The notes beneath the pieces were generated by a model. That model did no database searches, was not told the origin of the DNA, and saw only the letters and a list, made by a program, of their open reading frames with translations. A DNA stretch of 14,223 nucleotides from assembly GCA_023150195.1 (NCBI GenBank), contig JAKLLI010000023.1:1-14223 (forward strand), given 5' to 3'. Origin of the DNA: Azonexus sp. (GTDB lineage: Bacteria; Pseudomonadota; Gammaproteobacteria; Burkholderiales; Rhodocyclaceae). Positions 1 through 13,097 of the stretch are shown here, piece after piece; position 1 is the stretch's first letter; each line of letters begins with the position of its first letter. The position numbers and the translations under genes are program-made.

Positions 1-25
1 GGGCAGCAAACCCCAAAGAGGCCAA

Positions 26-48
26 GAAACCGGCTGAAATCCAGTTTC
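26..48. repeat. Short imperfect palindrome (REP-like stem-loop) after the truncated membrane gene
   Basis: Positions 26-33 (GAAACCGG) and 41-48 (CCAGTTTC) form an 8-bp stem with one G·U-type mismatch and a 7-nt loop. On the minus strand, one reading frame across it gives the peptide ETGFQPVS, a string I have often seen in spurious short ORFs made by dispersed intergenic repeats. It lies about 40 bp beyond the stop codon of the minus-strand six-helix membrane gene. It could be a REP-type element or a weak transcription end; the U-run after the stem is poor. No second copy is visible in this window, so repeat status is inferred. Confidence 0.35.
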
Positions 49-88
49 GAAGGCCTGCAAAGGGAATGTGGCAGAAATTTTTGCATCG

Positions 89-676
89 TCAGCAATGAAT
101 AGCCGAAGGCATCACGGTGTTTTTGGGTAACCTGTTAAAGCGCCGGGCGATGCCGATCATGATGCCGAGAAAAATCACGCTGTAGAGGGCAAGTACCAGG
201 TGAGCGGTACCGCCGCGCAAGGCCAGTGCGACGGCCATTGGGAGCACGGCCGGGAGGGCATAAGCCAGAAAAGACGGCATATAGGCGCCCAGGGTCATGC
301 CGCTGCCCATCACCATCGCATGAACGGCGGTGATGGTGATGACCATCGCCAGCGGATCTTCACTGAGGAAGATCACGCCGCCAACACCCCAGGCAATACC
401 CGACAATGCGGTACTGATCGCCAGTGAATTCAGCGTTTTGGGCGCCTGCGCAGCTTCGTCCAGATGCTGTCGATAGTGGCGGATCAGTTGGCGGCGAATC
501 AGGAAGGTGGTGCCGATCATGGCCAGCCAGATCAATGCAGGCGCCGGATTGTCGAACTGAATGATTTGGGCGGCGGCGACCAGCACGGCACCGATCGCGC
601 TGCCAGAGAGCGAGACGGAGGATTGCTCGATCAGGTGCCGGAAAAGGGCGGCCCGGATTCGCGGTGGGTGCGACAC
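89..676 (-). CDS. Six-helix membrane protein, probably the sensor half of a truncated signalling protein
   Basis: This 195-residue protein starts with GTG at 674-676, supported by an AGAGGA ribosome-binding site at 685-690, 8 nt upstream. That site overlaps the dctD stop codon, so the two genes are probably translationally linked. About six hydrophobic segments are visible (residues about 20-40, 45-65, 82-105, 108-132, 135-155 and 157-178). The last ends in the basic stretch ARRFNR. In membrane-sensor histidine kinases and diguanylate cyclases that I recognise, such a stretch leads into a linker and an output domain. Here only 13 unrelated residues follow before the stop, and no GGDEF, EAL or kinase motif is found in any frame of the remaining 88 bp. 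I infer truncation of a larger signalling protein, though a stand-alone membrane sensor is possible. As the last gene of the dct/TRAP operon it may be co-induced with the transporter. Function is unknown. Confidence 0.6.
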   Translation of the reverse strand: MSHPPRIRAALFRHLIEQSSVSLSGSAIGAVLVAAAQIIQFDNPAPALIWLAMIGTTFLIRRQLIRHYRQHLDEAAQAPKTLNSLAISTALSGIAWGVGGVIFLSEDPLAMVITITAVHAMVMGSGMTLGAYMPSFLAYALPAVLPMAVALALRGGTAHLVLALYSVIFLGIMIGIARRFNRLPKNTVMPSAIHC

Positions 677-689
677 TTACAGCGTCCTC

Positions 690-2021
690 TTAACTAACGC
701 GAAAGGACTCGGCGCTTAACGCATGCCGGGTCAACTTGTCATATAGGGTTTTTTTGGGAATTCTAAGTATAGCGGCTGTCTCCGCAACATTCCCATGGGA
801 TTTTTGTAAGGCCTGCACAATGGCGGCTCTTTCGGCACCTTCGACGATCGCGTGCAAGCTGTTGGCACCGTCCGGAGATGCTGCGGACAGTGCCGGCGCA
901 AAGCCATCCGGCAGGCCCAGTGCCCAGCGGTTGGCCACGTTCTTGAGTTCGCGCACATTGCCCGGCCAGTCATGGGCCGTCCAGCGTGCCATGTCACTCG
1001 CGGTCCATGTGGCTACCGGGCGTTGGTAGCGGCCCGCGGCATCCTGCAGGAAGGCCGCCATCAACAAAGGTAGATCGGCAAGGCGTTCGCGCAGTGGGGG
1101 CAGATCAAGGCTGACCACGTTCAGGCGATAGTAGATATCGGCCCGGAAGGCCTTGCTGGCGGCAACGACGCGGCAATCGACGGCAATCGGCTGATTGCTG
1201 CCCAGGCGTTCGATGCTGCGTTCCTGCAGGACGCGCAGCAGCTTGACCTGGAGGTTCATCGGCATGGACTCGATTTCATCGAGGAAGAGGGTGCCGCTAC
1301 CGGCATGCTCGATACGCCCGATACGGCGTTTGCCGGCGCCGGTAAAGGCCCCGGCCTCATGGCCGAAGAGTTCGCTCTCGAACACGGTTTCCGGCAATGC
1401 GCTGCAGTTGACCGCAACAAAGGGCCCGCGCCGGCCACTGGCCTCGTGGATGGCGCGGGCAACGACTTCCTTGCCGCAGCCGGTTTCCCCGTTGATCAGG
1501 ATATCGACATCGGTCGGCGCCAGCGCCGCGATCAACTGGCGGATTTTCTCCATCGCCGGGGTCTGACCGATCAGGCCATGGAGACCGGCGGAATGCAGTT
1601 GGGCCTTGAGCTGCCGGTTTTCGAGGAAGAGCCGGCGCTTTTCCAGCGCATTGCGGGCGGCGGTGATCAGTCGTTCCGAGGGAAAGGGCTTTTCGATGAA
1701 GTCGTGGGCGCCATCGCGCATGGCCTGCACGGCCATGCTCACATCGCCGTGGCCGGTCATCAGCAGCACCGGCAAGTCGCGGTCGCGCTGCTGTAGCGTC
1801 TTGAGCAGGCTCAAGCCATCGCGTCCCGGCAGACGGATGTCGGTAATCACCAGCGAGGCTTCGGCCCCGGCCAGCGCGGCGAGCAGGGATTCGCCGTCGG
1901 CAAAGCCGCGTACCGGGATGTCGGCCAGCGACAGGGCTTGTTCGCAGCCCTTGCGCACGGCCGCATCGTCTTCCACCAGAAAGACCGGGGGCAGGTGGGT
2001 GTAGTCAGTCATCTCGGGCAT
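690..2021 (-). CDS. dctD: DctD-like sigma54-dependent response regulator
   Basis: This 443-residue NtrC-family activator has all three classical parts. The receiver domain (about 12-126) has acidic-pocket residues D18/D19, phospho-acceptor D61, T89 and K111. The AAA+ ATPase (about 150-380) has Walker A GETGCGKE at 178-185, the sigma54-contacting GAFTGA loop at 224-229 and Walker B ending FLDE at 246-249. The Fis-type helix-turn-helix occupies about residues 397-436. All key residues are intact, so it should be phosphorylated by its kinase, oligomerise and drive open-complex formation at sigma54 promoters. It overlaps the kinase gene by 17 bp. An alternative start at Met4 (2012) would shorten the overlap to 8 bp; neither start has a clear ribosome-binding site. 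The likely target is the sigma54 promoter at 7316-7331, which heads the operon it belongs to. The name rests on domain architecture and on the neighbouring DctB-like kinase. Confidence 0.9.
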   Translation of the reverse strand: MPEMTDYTHLPPVFLVEDDAAVRKGCEQALSLADIPVRGFADGESLLAALAGAEASLVITDIRLPGRDGLSLLKTLQQRDRDLPVLLMTGHGDVSMAVQAMRDGAHDFIEKPFPSERLITAARNALEKRRLFLENRQLKAQLHSAGLHGLIGQTPAMEKIRQLIAALAPTDVDILINGETGCGKEVVARAIHEASGRRGPFVAVNCSALPETVFESELFGHEAGAFTGAGKRRIGRIEHAGSGTLFLDEIESMPMNLQVKLLRVLQERSIERLGSNQPIAVDCRVVAASKAFRADIYYRLNVVSLDLPPLRERLADLPLLMAAFLQDAAGRYQRPVATWTASDMARWTAHDWPGNVRELKNVANRWALGLPDGFAPALSAASPDGANSLHAIVEGAERAAIVQALQKSHGNVAETAAILRIPKKTLYDKLTRHALSAESFRVS

Positions 2022-3822
2022 CGGTGTCGCTTGCGGCAGGCAGCGTCAGCACAAAGAGGGCGCTGCCATCGGGCGCATTATGCGGCTTCAGGCTGCCGCC
2101 GTAACTCTCAACGATGGTGAGTGAAATGGCCAGACCGAGGCCCAAGCCTTCCGTGGCCGATTTGGTGGTGTAGAAAGGCTCAAAGAGGTGAGTGCGTACT
2201 TCTTCCGGAATCCCGGTACCGTGGTCGCGAACGGTGATGCGAATCTCGTTCCCTTCACGTCTGGCATCAATTTCCAGGGTGGCAGTGGGTTGACCGTGCA
2301 TGGCATCGAGGCCATTGAGCATCAGATTGACCAGCACCTGTTCGAGTCGTCCGGCCTCGGCAATGACCCGTAACGCCGGTGGCAAGGGACTGGTGATGAT
2401 CGTGGCGCCAATGTCCCGGCGCCGCGGTTCGACCAGCAGCAAGGCATGTTCCACCGCGCTGGCCACCGTGACGGCCTGCGGCGTGGCGGCTTCCTTGCGG
2501 GCAAAGCTCTTGAGCTGGCGAACGATACGGCCGGTGCGATCAATCAGATCGCTGATCATTTGCAGGTTTTCCGCCACTTCTGTGTGTCGACCGCGAGCGA
2601 GCAGGGCGCGGGCATTGTCGGCAAAGGTTTGCAGCGCTGCCAGCGGCTGATTGAGTTCGTGGCTGATGCCCGCCGATAACTGGCCGAGTACGGCCAGCTT
2701 GCCGGCTTGCACGGCGCTGTCGCGGGTTTCGTGGAGGATGGCTTCGGTACGTTGCAGGGCGTTGATTTTGTCGGTGAGATCGACGGTGCGTTCGGCAATG
2801 CGGGTTTCCAGGCCGGCGTAGAGTGCCCGCAATTCTTCGCGGCGTTTGTTGCGATGGCGCAGATGGGCGGCCAGCCCGAGGGCGAAGGCACAGGCAAAAG
2901 CCAGCGCCAGTGCGCCGGAAAAGGCGGCGCCCCGGGCTTCATCGGGTTGCGCCAGTTGAATCACCTGCCAGCCCTGATTCCCGACCGGACGGGCAACCAG
3001 CAGATGTTCGCGGGGGCGCTGGTCGGGCAAGGCCAGGCGGATGGGGGTAGCGCTGTCCGGACCCAGCTTTTGGGGGGCCAGGGGCGTAATCTGTTGATTG
3101 CCATATTGTCGGGTCGTGCTCAGGCGGGCGGCGACCTGCGCAGAGAGCGGGCCGAGGCTGTGGTAGCGCAAGCTGCGTAGCGAGGACAGAAAGATGATGC
3201 CGTCACCGTCGGCCAGCAACAGGATGTCGCCCGAGCCGGCCATGGCTTGTTCGAGGGCTTCCAGACCCACCTTGATGACGATGACGCCGAGCACCTGTCC
3301 GTGGTCCCGCACCGGCGCGGCGAGAAAATAACCGGCCTCGCCGGTGGTGACGCCGACGCCGTAGAAACGGCCGAGTCCGAGTTGCATTGCGTCGCTGAAA
3401 TAGGGCCGGAAGGCGTAATTCTGGCCGATGAAACTGCGCGCCTGTCGCCAGTTGCTGGCCGCCACGGTAACGCCCTGGGCGTCGATCAGGTAGGCGGCGG
3501 CGACGGCAGCCCCTTGCTGGGCGGCTTCGAGATAGATGTTGGCGGCTTCGACCCGCTGCGCATTGTCCGGCTCGCGCAGGAGGTCGGCCAGTGAGTGTTC
3601 CAGCGCCAGCAGGCCGGGCAGGGCGTCGTGGCGGCTGAGCGTGGCATCCAGTGACAGCGCGAAGGCATCGAGGCGCTGGCTGGCACTTTGCCGTTCATGT
3701 GCCAGATAGACATCGAACAGCAGGCGGTAGGCGATCAAGGCCACCAGCAGGCAGAGCGTTGCCGCACCCAGGATCAGTTGCCAGGGGCGAAATGGGCGGG
3801 GCGCGGCTTGGATGGCAGTCAT
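2005..3822 (-). CDS. dctB: DctB-like C4-dicarboxylate sensor histidine kinase
   Basis: This 605-residue inner-membrane kinase has one membrane helix near residues 14-38 and a second near 297-320. They bracket a periplasmic sensor of about 260 residues. The FRPYF segment at 138-142 and the GYFLAAPV segment at 164-171 match the Cache-type ligand domain of DctB kinases, which sense succinate, malate and fumarate. After a coiled-coil linker (about 325-370) the kinase core shows the phosphorylated H388 in SHELNQPL, the N box around N499/N503, DHGTGIP (533-539), FEPFYTTK (547-554) and GLGLGLAIS (559-567). It has no PAS or receiver domain. Its ATG overlaps the stop of the DUF1850 gene in an ATGA, and it overlaps dctD downstream, so kinase and regulator are translated together. 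The ligand is inferred from the family, and a related carboxylate is possible. Confidence 0.9.
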   Translation of the reverse strand: MTAIQAAPRPFRPWQLILGAATLCLLVALIAYRLLFDVYLAHERQSASQRLDAFALSLDATLSRHDALPGLLALEHSLADLLREPDNAQRVEAANIYLEAAQQGAAVAAAYLIDAQGVTVAASNWRQARSFIGQNYAFRPYFSDAMQLGLGRFYGVGVTTGEAGYFLAAPVRDHGQVLGVIVIKVGLEALEQAMAGSGDILLLADGDGIIFLSSLRSLRYHSLGPLSAQVAARLSTTRQYGNQQITPLAPQKLGPDSATPIRLALPDQRPREHLLVARPVGNQGWQVIQLAQPDEARGAAFSGALALAFACAFALGLAAHLRHRNKRREELRALYAGLETRIAERTVDLTDKINALQRTEAILHETRDSAVQAGKLAVLGQLSAGISHELNQPLAALQTFADNARALLARGRHTEVAENLQMISDLIDRTGRIVRQLKSFARKEAATPQAVTVASAVEHALLLVEPRRRDIGATIITSPLPPALRVIAEAGRLEQVLVNLMLNGLDAMHGQPTATLEIDARREGNEIRITVRDHGTGIPEEVRTHLFEPFYTTKSATEGLGLGLAISLTIVESYGGSLKPHNAPDGSALFVLTLPAASDTDARDD

Positions 3823-4237
3823 GGGCGCATCGTAGCCACTTTTGCGGTCGACGGCGCTGTTGCGTCATTTTTGTCGCAGGGGCGCAATTCGAGGATGGCC
3901 TCTGCCGGCAAACCGGGCAGCCATTGGGCCGGCGTTCGGCAGTCTCCCGCGCGGCACACGGTATATGGCGTCACGTAGGGCGAGTGGCGCATCTGCACCG
4001 ACGGTAGCGGTGGCAAGGCGGGCCGGTAATGCCAGGCGCCATCGCGGTACACGGCGTCGGGCGGCGGTTCCATGCCCGCCCCCGTGGCGGTGACCCGGGC
4101 CGACGTCAGCAGCAGGCGATCGCCCGCCAGCTGGTAGTCCTCAGCCCATAGGGTTTTTTGCACGGAATGCGTCCATTGCAGCGTGATCGCCTCGCCCAGC
4201 GGCGCCACCAGCAAGCCGGCGACGAGGCAGATCACGT

Positions 4238-4241
<4 letters not shown>
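3819..4241 (-). CDS. DUF1850 protein, TRAP transporter accessory factor
   Basis: This 140-residue protein is recognised as DUF1850 from WTHSVQKTLWAEDY (residues 23-36) and GAGMEPPP (54-61), the conserved core of that small family. A hydrophobic N-terminus (residues 1-18) suggests export or membrane anchoring. C96 and C101 are close enough to form a disulfide in the periplasm. DUF1850 genes usually accompany fused TAXI-type TRAP permeases, as here, but no biochemical role is established that I know of. It overlaps the permease stop and the dctB start, both as ATGA, so translational coupling on both sides is likely. A role in permease assembly or signalling to the kinase is inferred from position only. 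Confidence 0.82.
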
Positions 4242-6310
<2,069 letters not shown>

Positions 6311-6316
6311 GATGGC

Positions 6317-7261
6317 TTACTTGAGCAGGCCGGCTTCGCGATAGTACTTTTCGGCACCCGGGTGCAGGGGTACCGGCGAGCCGGTCGCCATCTTCTCTTT
6401 CTTGATGGCCTTGGCGGCGGCATGGGCGGTGGCCATCACATCAAGATTTTCGGCCATCGACTTGGTCATCTTGTACACCGTGTCCGCCGGCACGCCTTCA
6501 TGCGTGACCAGATAATTGGGCACCAGCACGGTCTGTACGTCGGTGCTTTGGCCGTTATAGGTGTTGGCGGGGATGGTGCCGGACTGATAGGCGGAGTCGC
6601 CAATCTTGGCCACGACATCGGCCGGGATGGGGATGACCACGATCTTGAGGGCGGTGGCGAGGTCACGCACGGCGGCGACACCCAGACCGGAAGAGAGCAG
6701 GGTGGCATCCAGCTGGCGGTTCTTCATCAGTTCCACCGATTCGGCGTAACCCAGATATTCCACCTTGGCGAAATCCTGGTAGCTCAGGCCCACGGCCTTG
6801 AGGATGTCGCGGCTGTTCAACTCGGTACCGCTCTTGGGGGCGCCGACGGAAACGCGCTTGCCTTTCAGGTCCGCCAGTGACTTGATGCCGGCATCGGCTG
6901 CCGCCAGAAAGTGAATGTAGTTGGGGTAAATGGCGGCCAGGGTCCGCAGCTTCTTGAGCGGGGCTTTGAAGCCGACATCGGCATTGCCTTTCCAGGCTTC
7001 GGACAGGGTGTCGCCCAGGGTAAAGGCCACTTCCCCCTTGCCGGCCTGGAGCAGATTCAGGTTTTCTGCCGAGGCCTTGGTGGCCTGGACCGAGGTCTTG
7101 GCGTCCGGCATCACCTTGCCGTAGATCTGGGTCAGCGATACGCCCAGCGGGTAGTAAACCCCGCTGGTGCCGCCGGTCAGGACATTGATGAATTCGGCGG
7201 CATGGCCGGCGGTGGTGCCGAGTGCCAGCGTGGCGACGGCAATCAGGGTGCGTAGTTTCAT
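6317..7261 (-). CDS. TAXI-family TRAP periplasmic solute-binding protein
   Basis: This is a 314-residue exported binding protein. The open frame extends upstream to 7351, but the ATG at 7259-7261 is chosen for two reasons. A strong GGAGGAG site lies 5 nt upstream, and the predicted sigma54 promoter lies inside the longer frame. The N-terminus is a clear Sec signal peptide with likely cleavage after AGHA (residue 21). The TGGTSGVYYPLG motif (29-40) and the C-terminal HPGAEKYYREAGL are hallmarks of the TAXI type, distinct from the DctP type. Known TAXI ligands are few and mostly acidic compounds such as glutamate or 2-oxoacids. The neighbouring DctB-like sensor suggests a C4-dicarboxylate or similar acid, by inference. 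It is the first and probably most abundantly made product of the operon. Confidence 0.93.
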   Translation of the reverse strand: MKLRTLIAVATLALGTTAGHAAEFINVLTGGTSGVYYPLGVSLTQIYGKVMPDAKTSVQATKASAENLNLLQAGKGEVAFTLGDTLSEAWKGNADVGFKAPLKKLRTLAAIYPNYIHFLAAADAGIKSLADLKGKRVSVGAPKSGTELNSRDILKAVGLSYQDFAKVEYLGYAESVELMKNRQLDATLLSSGLGVAAVRDLATALKIVVIPIPADVVAKIGDSAYQSGTIPANTYNGQSTDVQTVLVPNYLVTHEGVPADTVYKMTKSMAENLDVMATAHAAAKAIKKEKMATGSPVPLHPGAEKYYREAGLLK

Positions 7262-7266
7262 AAGAT

Positions 7267-7273
7267 CTCCTCC
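7267..7273 (-). promoter_or_regulatory. Ribosome-binding site fixing the TAXI gene start
   Basis: GGAGGAG on the minus strand ends 5 nt before the ATG at 7261. It is the strongest Shine-Dalgarno sequence noted in the window. It rules in the signal-peptide start over the in-frame Met 90 bp upstream. Confidence 0.85.
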
Positions 7274-7315
7274 AGAATTTTGAAACCTGCCGCAAGCGCG
7301 GCGGTATTCAGCCAT

Positions 7316-7331
7316 TGCATGGCTCGTGCCA
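7316..7331 (-). promoter_or_regulatory. Sigma54 (-24/-12) promoter of the TRAP-dct operon
   Basis: The minus strand reads TGGCACGAGCCATGCA. It differs from the sigma54 consensus TGGCACG-N4-TTGCA at one base, and has exactly 10 nt between the invariant GG and GC. Transcription would start near 7305, giving a leader of about 45 nt before the TAXI start codon. The operon itself encodes a GAFTGA-bearing activator, which supports this call. Expression should need sigma54 plus phosphorylated DctD. Confidence 0.85.
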
Positions 7332-7353
7332 GTTGTGATGCTTGCGGTCAACG

Positions 7354-7367
7354 CCTTGATTTCAAGG
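7354..7367. promoter_or_regulatory. Perfect 6-bp-arm palindrome just upstream of the sigma54 promoter
   Basis: CCTTGA-TT-TCAAGG is a perfect inverted repeat 22 bp upstream of the -24 element. It may be an operator for a dimeric regulator acting on the promoter, or a chance palindrome. It differs from the paired TTCC-type dyads further upstream, so it is unlikely to bind the same protein. Confidence 0.3.
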
Positions 7368-7409
7368 AATTTGTACTTTTGGCACCGTGGGCGGGCGCGG
7401 GAGTGGCGT

Positions 7410-7452
7410 GCGGATTCCCGGAATTTTTGTGGGCGTTGTTCCGGAAATCCGC
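7410..7452. promoter_or_regulatory. Paired dyads, candidate DctD upstream activating sequence
   Basis: Two 14-base blocks, GCGGATTCCCGGAA (7410-7423) and TTCCGGAAATCCGC (7439-7452), are inverted copies with one mismatch, separated by 15 bp. Each contains its own small palindrome (TTCCCGGAA and TTCCGGAA), with centres about 23-24 bp apart. They lie roughly 105-147 bp upstream of the predicted sigma54 start, the usual position for enhancer-like sites of NtrC-family activators. DctD is the obvious candidate from operon context. A hairpin with another role is possible, and the sites also precede the divergent gene at 7511. Confidence 0.55.
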
Positions 7453-7510
7453 ACAGCTTGCTGCCGGGGCTGATGGCAGAATTTGGTTTTCGCCTTGTCT
7501 GTCATCTGCC

Positions 7511-8257
7511 ATGGTGTCGCCTCGCTTCGTCAAAACCCTGTTTTTCGCCAGCCTGGCCCTGCTCGTCGCCGCATGGATCAAAGGCGAGCCGTTGCCGGCG
7601 CCGGATGCCGTGCTGGCAGCGATGCAAGCGGCTCCCCGCCAGACGGCGACCGGCGAGGCCCCGTTCTCGGTCGAGACCGGGGGCGTCCAGTATCAGGTCA
7701 AGCCGCTCTACGCCTATGAACTGAACGGACTGGTGGTCAGCCGCCACGATGCGGAAACCTGGTGGGATTTCATCCACAAGGAAGCGTCCGATTTTCTGAA
7801 CGTGACCGATTTATGCGTGGTCTGGGGCGAGAATCTGCGCAATGGCGTCTATCAGCGGCTGAGTTACCACAGCGGCCAGTTCACCTGTTTTGTGCGCTGG
7901 GAAGACGCCGAAACCGGCGCCCTGTTCCGGATGGATGCGCTGTCCAACAACCATTTGCTGACCGTAAATCCGGCCCTGGCGAAAAAAATCCGCAGTGTGC
8001 GCATTGGCGATCAGATCCGTTTTCGCGGTTACCTCGCCGAGTATTCACACAACCACGGCTTCGCCTTCAAGCGGGGGACAAGCACGACCCGCGACGATAG
8101 CGGCAATGGCGCCTGCGAGACGGTGTATGTCGAATCCTTCGATATTGTCCGCCGCGGCAGCACATTCTGGGCGCTGGCCCCCTGGCTGGGCTGGCTCGGC
8201 TTGTTGCTGGCCATTATCGGCTGGTTCGCGCTGCCGCCGCATGTGGCGAGGGATTAG
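7511..8257 (+). CDS. Two-helix membrane-anchored protein of unknown function
   Basis: This 248-residue protein starts at the ATG at 7511, just before a hydrophobic N-terminal helix (residues about 6-22). The frame is open back to 7280, but that extension covers the regulatory region and reads as noise. No clear ribosome-binding site precedes 7511. A second helix lies at about 218-241. Between them is a soluble domain of about 190 residues rich in aromatics, with WWDFIHKEASDFLNVTDLCVVWG, several cysteines, GDQIRFRGYLAEY and RGTSTTRDDSGNGACETVYVE segments. The strand-rich GDQIRFRGYL part resembles an OB-like fold, by eye only. I recall similar unnamed bacterial proteins but no assigned function. 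The topology implies a periplasmic domain held by both ends. It is divergent from the TRAP operon, and no functional link can be shown. Confidence 0.75.
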   Translation: MVSPRFVKTLFFASLALLVAAWIKGEPLPAPDAVLAAMQAAPRQTATGEAPFSVETGGVQYQVKPLYAYELNGLVVSRHDAETWWDFIHKEASDFLNVTDLCVVWGENLRNGVYQRLSYHSGQFTCFVRWEDAETGALFRMDALSNNHLLTVNPALAKKIRSVRIGDQIRFRGYLAEYSHNHGFAFKRGTSTTRDDSGNGACETVYVESFDIVRRGSTFWALAPWLGWLGLLLAIIGWFALPPHVARD

Positions 8258-8340
8258 CGTTTCCCGCAACGGTCTCGTTTGCCTTTCGCGACAAAGCCCA
8301 TTAGATTGCGGCGATATTCCATCAGAAATATAACGGAGAC

Positions 8341-9387
8341 ATGATGCTTGCTTTGCAAGAAAGCGGTCGCGCGCCGGCCAGTCTGACCGAACTCGCCGAA
8401 GAAAACGCCCGCTTGCGGGAACAGCTGGCCGAGTCCGAAGCTCAGGTTCGGATGTACAAGGCGCTGGGCCAATGCCTCGCGCAATTCAGCACCTCCTTTG
8501 CCGAGTCGCAAAAAAGCATGGCGGATATGGCCAGCCTCATGCAACGGGAACGCGATCAGGCCGCGGCGGCCTCTCAGGTCTCCGCGCGGACCCGGGGGAC
8601 CGTGCAGGGCATGTCGGAGAGTCTGGCCTCCCTGGCCAAGGATTCGCATTCGGCGGTCGGTGGCGTGGATGCCTTGTACGCCCAGAGCCGGAAAATTACC
8701 CAGATTGTCGAGCTGATTCAGCAGATTGCCGCCCAGACGCATCTGCTCTCCATGAACGCCGCCGTGGAGGCCGCACGTGCCGGCGATCAGGGTCGGGGCT
8801 TCGCCGTCGTGGCCAAGGAGGTTCAGGCGCTGTCGGCCAAAACCGAGGGGGCAACCAAGGAAATTTCCCCCATCGTGCGTTCCATCCAGAGTGAATCGAA
8901 TCTGGTCAAGGAGCGGATGGATGCCTTGTCCCGGCAATCGCTGGCGTTCAGCGAAAATGGTCAGCAAATGGCCGGCGACATGGGCAAGGCGCTGGATCTG
9001 ACCCAGCACATGGAACAGACGATCAGCACCTCGGCGCTGCGAACCTTCATCGAACTGGCCAAGCTGGATCACCTGATTTTCAAGTTCGAGATTTACAAGG
9101 TGTTTTTCGGCTTGTCCGAGAAGACCGCGGACGAGATCGCCCACCATACGGGCTGCCGCCTCGGCAAGTGGTATTACGAAGGCGAAGGGCGGCGGCTGTA
9201 TGCCGGCCTGCCCGGCTATCGCGAGATCGAGCCGCCGCACAAGGAGGTGCACGCCAGCGGCAAGGATGCGTTGACCTTGTTCCGGGCCGGTCAGGTCCGG
9301 GCCGCCGTGCAGGCCATTGCGCGCATGGAAAAGGCGAGTCTCGGCGTGGTGAACGGCTTGGAGAAAATGGCCCAGTCGGGCCGTTGA
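8341..9387 (+). CDS. Soluble MCP-like receptor with C-terminal zinc-binding CZB domain
   Basis: This protein of up to 348 residues has no membrane helix or signal peptide. An N-terminal coiled coil (about 15-40) precedes a shortened MCP signalling hairpin. The tip is recognisable in [20 protein letters not shown] (129-148) followed by [15 protein letters not shown] (151-165). The C-terminal CZB domain (about 235-310) keeps its zinc-ligand pattern: H244, C272 in the [11 protein letters not shown] block, H300 and H304. CZB receptors of this kind are cytoplasmic, sense zinc or oxidants such as hypochlorous acid, and signal to CheA/CheW. GGAGA at 8335-8339 fits the second ATG (8344) better than the first (8341), so the true start may be Met2. 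No chemotaxis genes are nearby, so it presumably acts on a remote Che system. Confidence 0.88.
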   Translation: MMLALQESGRAPASLTELAEENARLREQLAESEAQVRMYKALGQCLAQFSTSFAESQKSMADMASLMQRERDQAAAASQVSARTRGTVQGMSESLASLAKDSHSAVGGVDALYAQSRKITQIVELIQQIAAQTHLLSMNAAVEAARAGDQGRGFAVVAKEVQALSAKTEGATKEISPIVRSIQSESNLVKERMDALSRQSLAFSENGQQMAGDMGKALDLTQHMEQTISTSALRTFIELAKLDHLIFKFEIYKVFFGLSEKTADEIAHHTGCRLGKWYYEGEGRRLYAGLPGYREIEPPHKEVHASGKDALTLFRAGQVRAAVQAIARMEKASLGVVNGLEKMAQSGR

Positions 9388-9399
9388 CCGCAAGATTTT

Positions 9400-9421
9400 C
9401 CGGGGACTTGTTTGCCCCCGG
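9400..9421. terminator. GC-rich stem-loop between the convergent receptor and metH genes
   Basis: CCGGGG (9400-9405) pairs with CCCCGG (9416-9421) across a 10-nt loop in the 42-bp gap between the two stop codons. Neither strand has a U-run after the stem, so it is at best a weak or bidirectional transcription barrier. Confidence 0.3.
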
Positions 9422-9429
9422 CGTGGATA

Positions 9430-13092
<3,663 letters not shown>

Positions 13093-13097
13093 GATTA

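Noticed and set aside
7262..7351. 30-codon N-terminal extension of the TAXI binding protein
   Set aside because: It would bury the signal peptide and overlaps the sigma54 promoter; the GGAGGAG site clearly sets the start at 7261.
7280..7510. 77-codon N-terminal extension of the two-helix protein
   Set aside because: It reads through the sigma54 promoter and paired dyads and encodes no recognisable sequence; the hydrophobic anchor begins right after the ATG at 7511.
8254..9393. 379-codon minus-strand open frame opposite the CZB receptor
   Set aside because: The plus strand encodes an unmistakable MCP/CZB protein with a ribosome-binding site; the antisense product has no family features.
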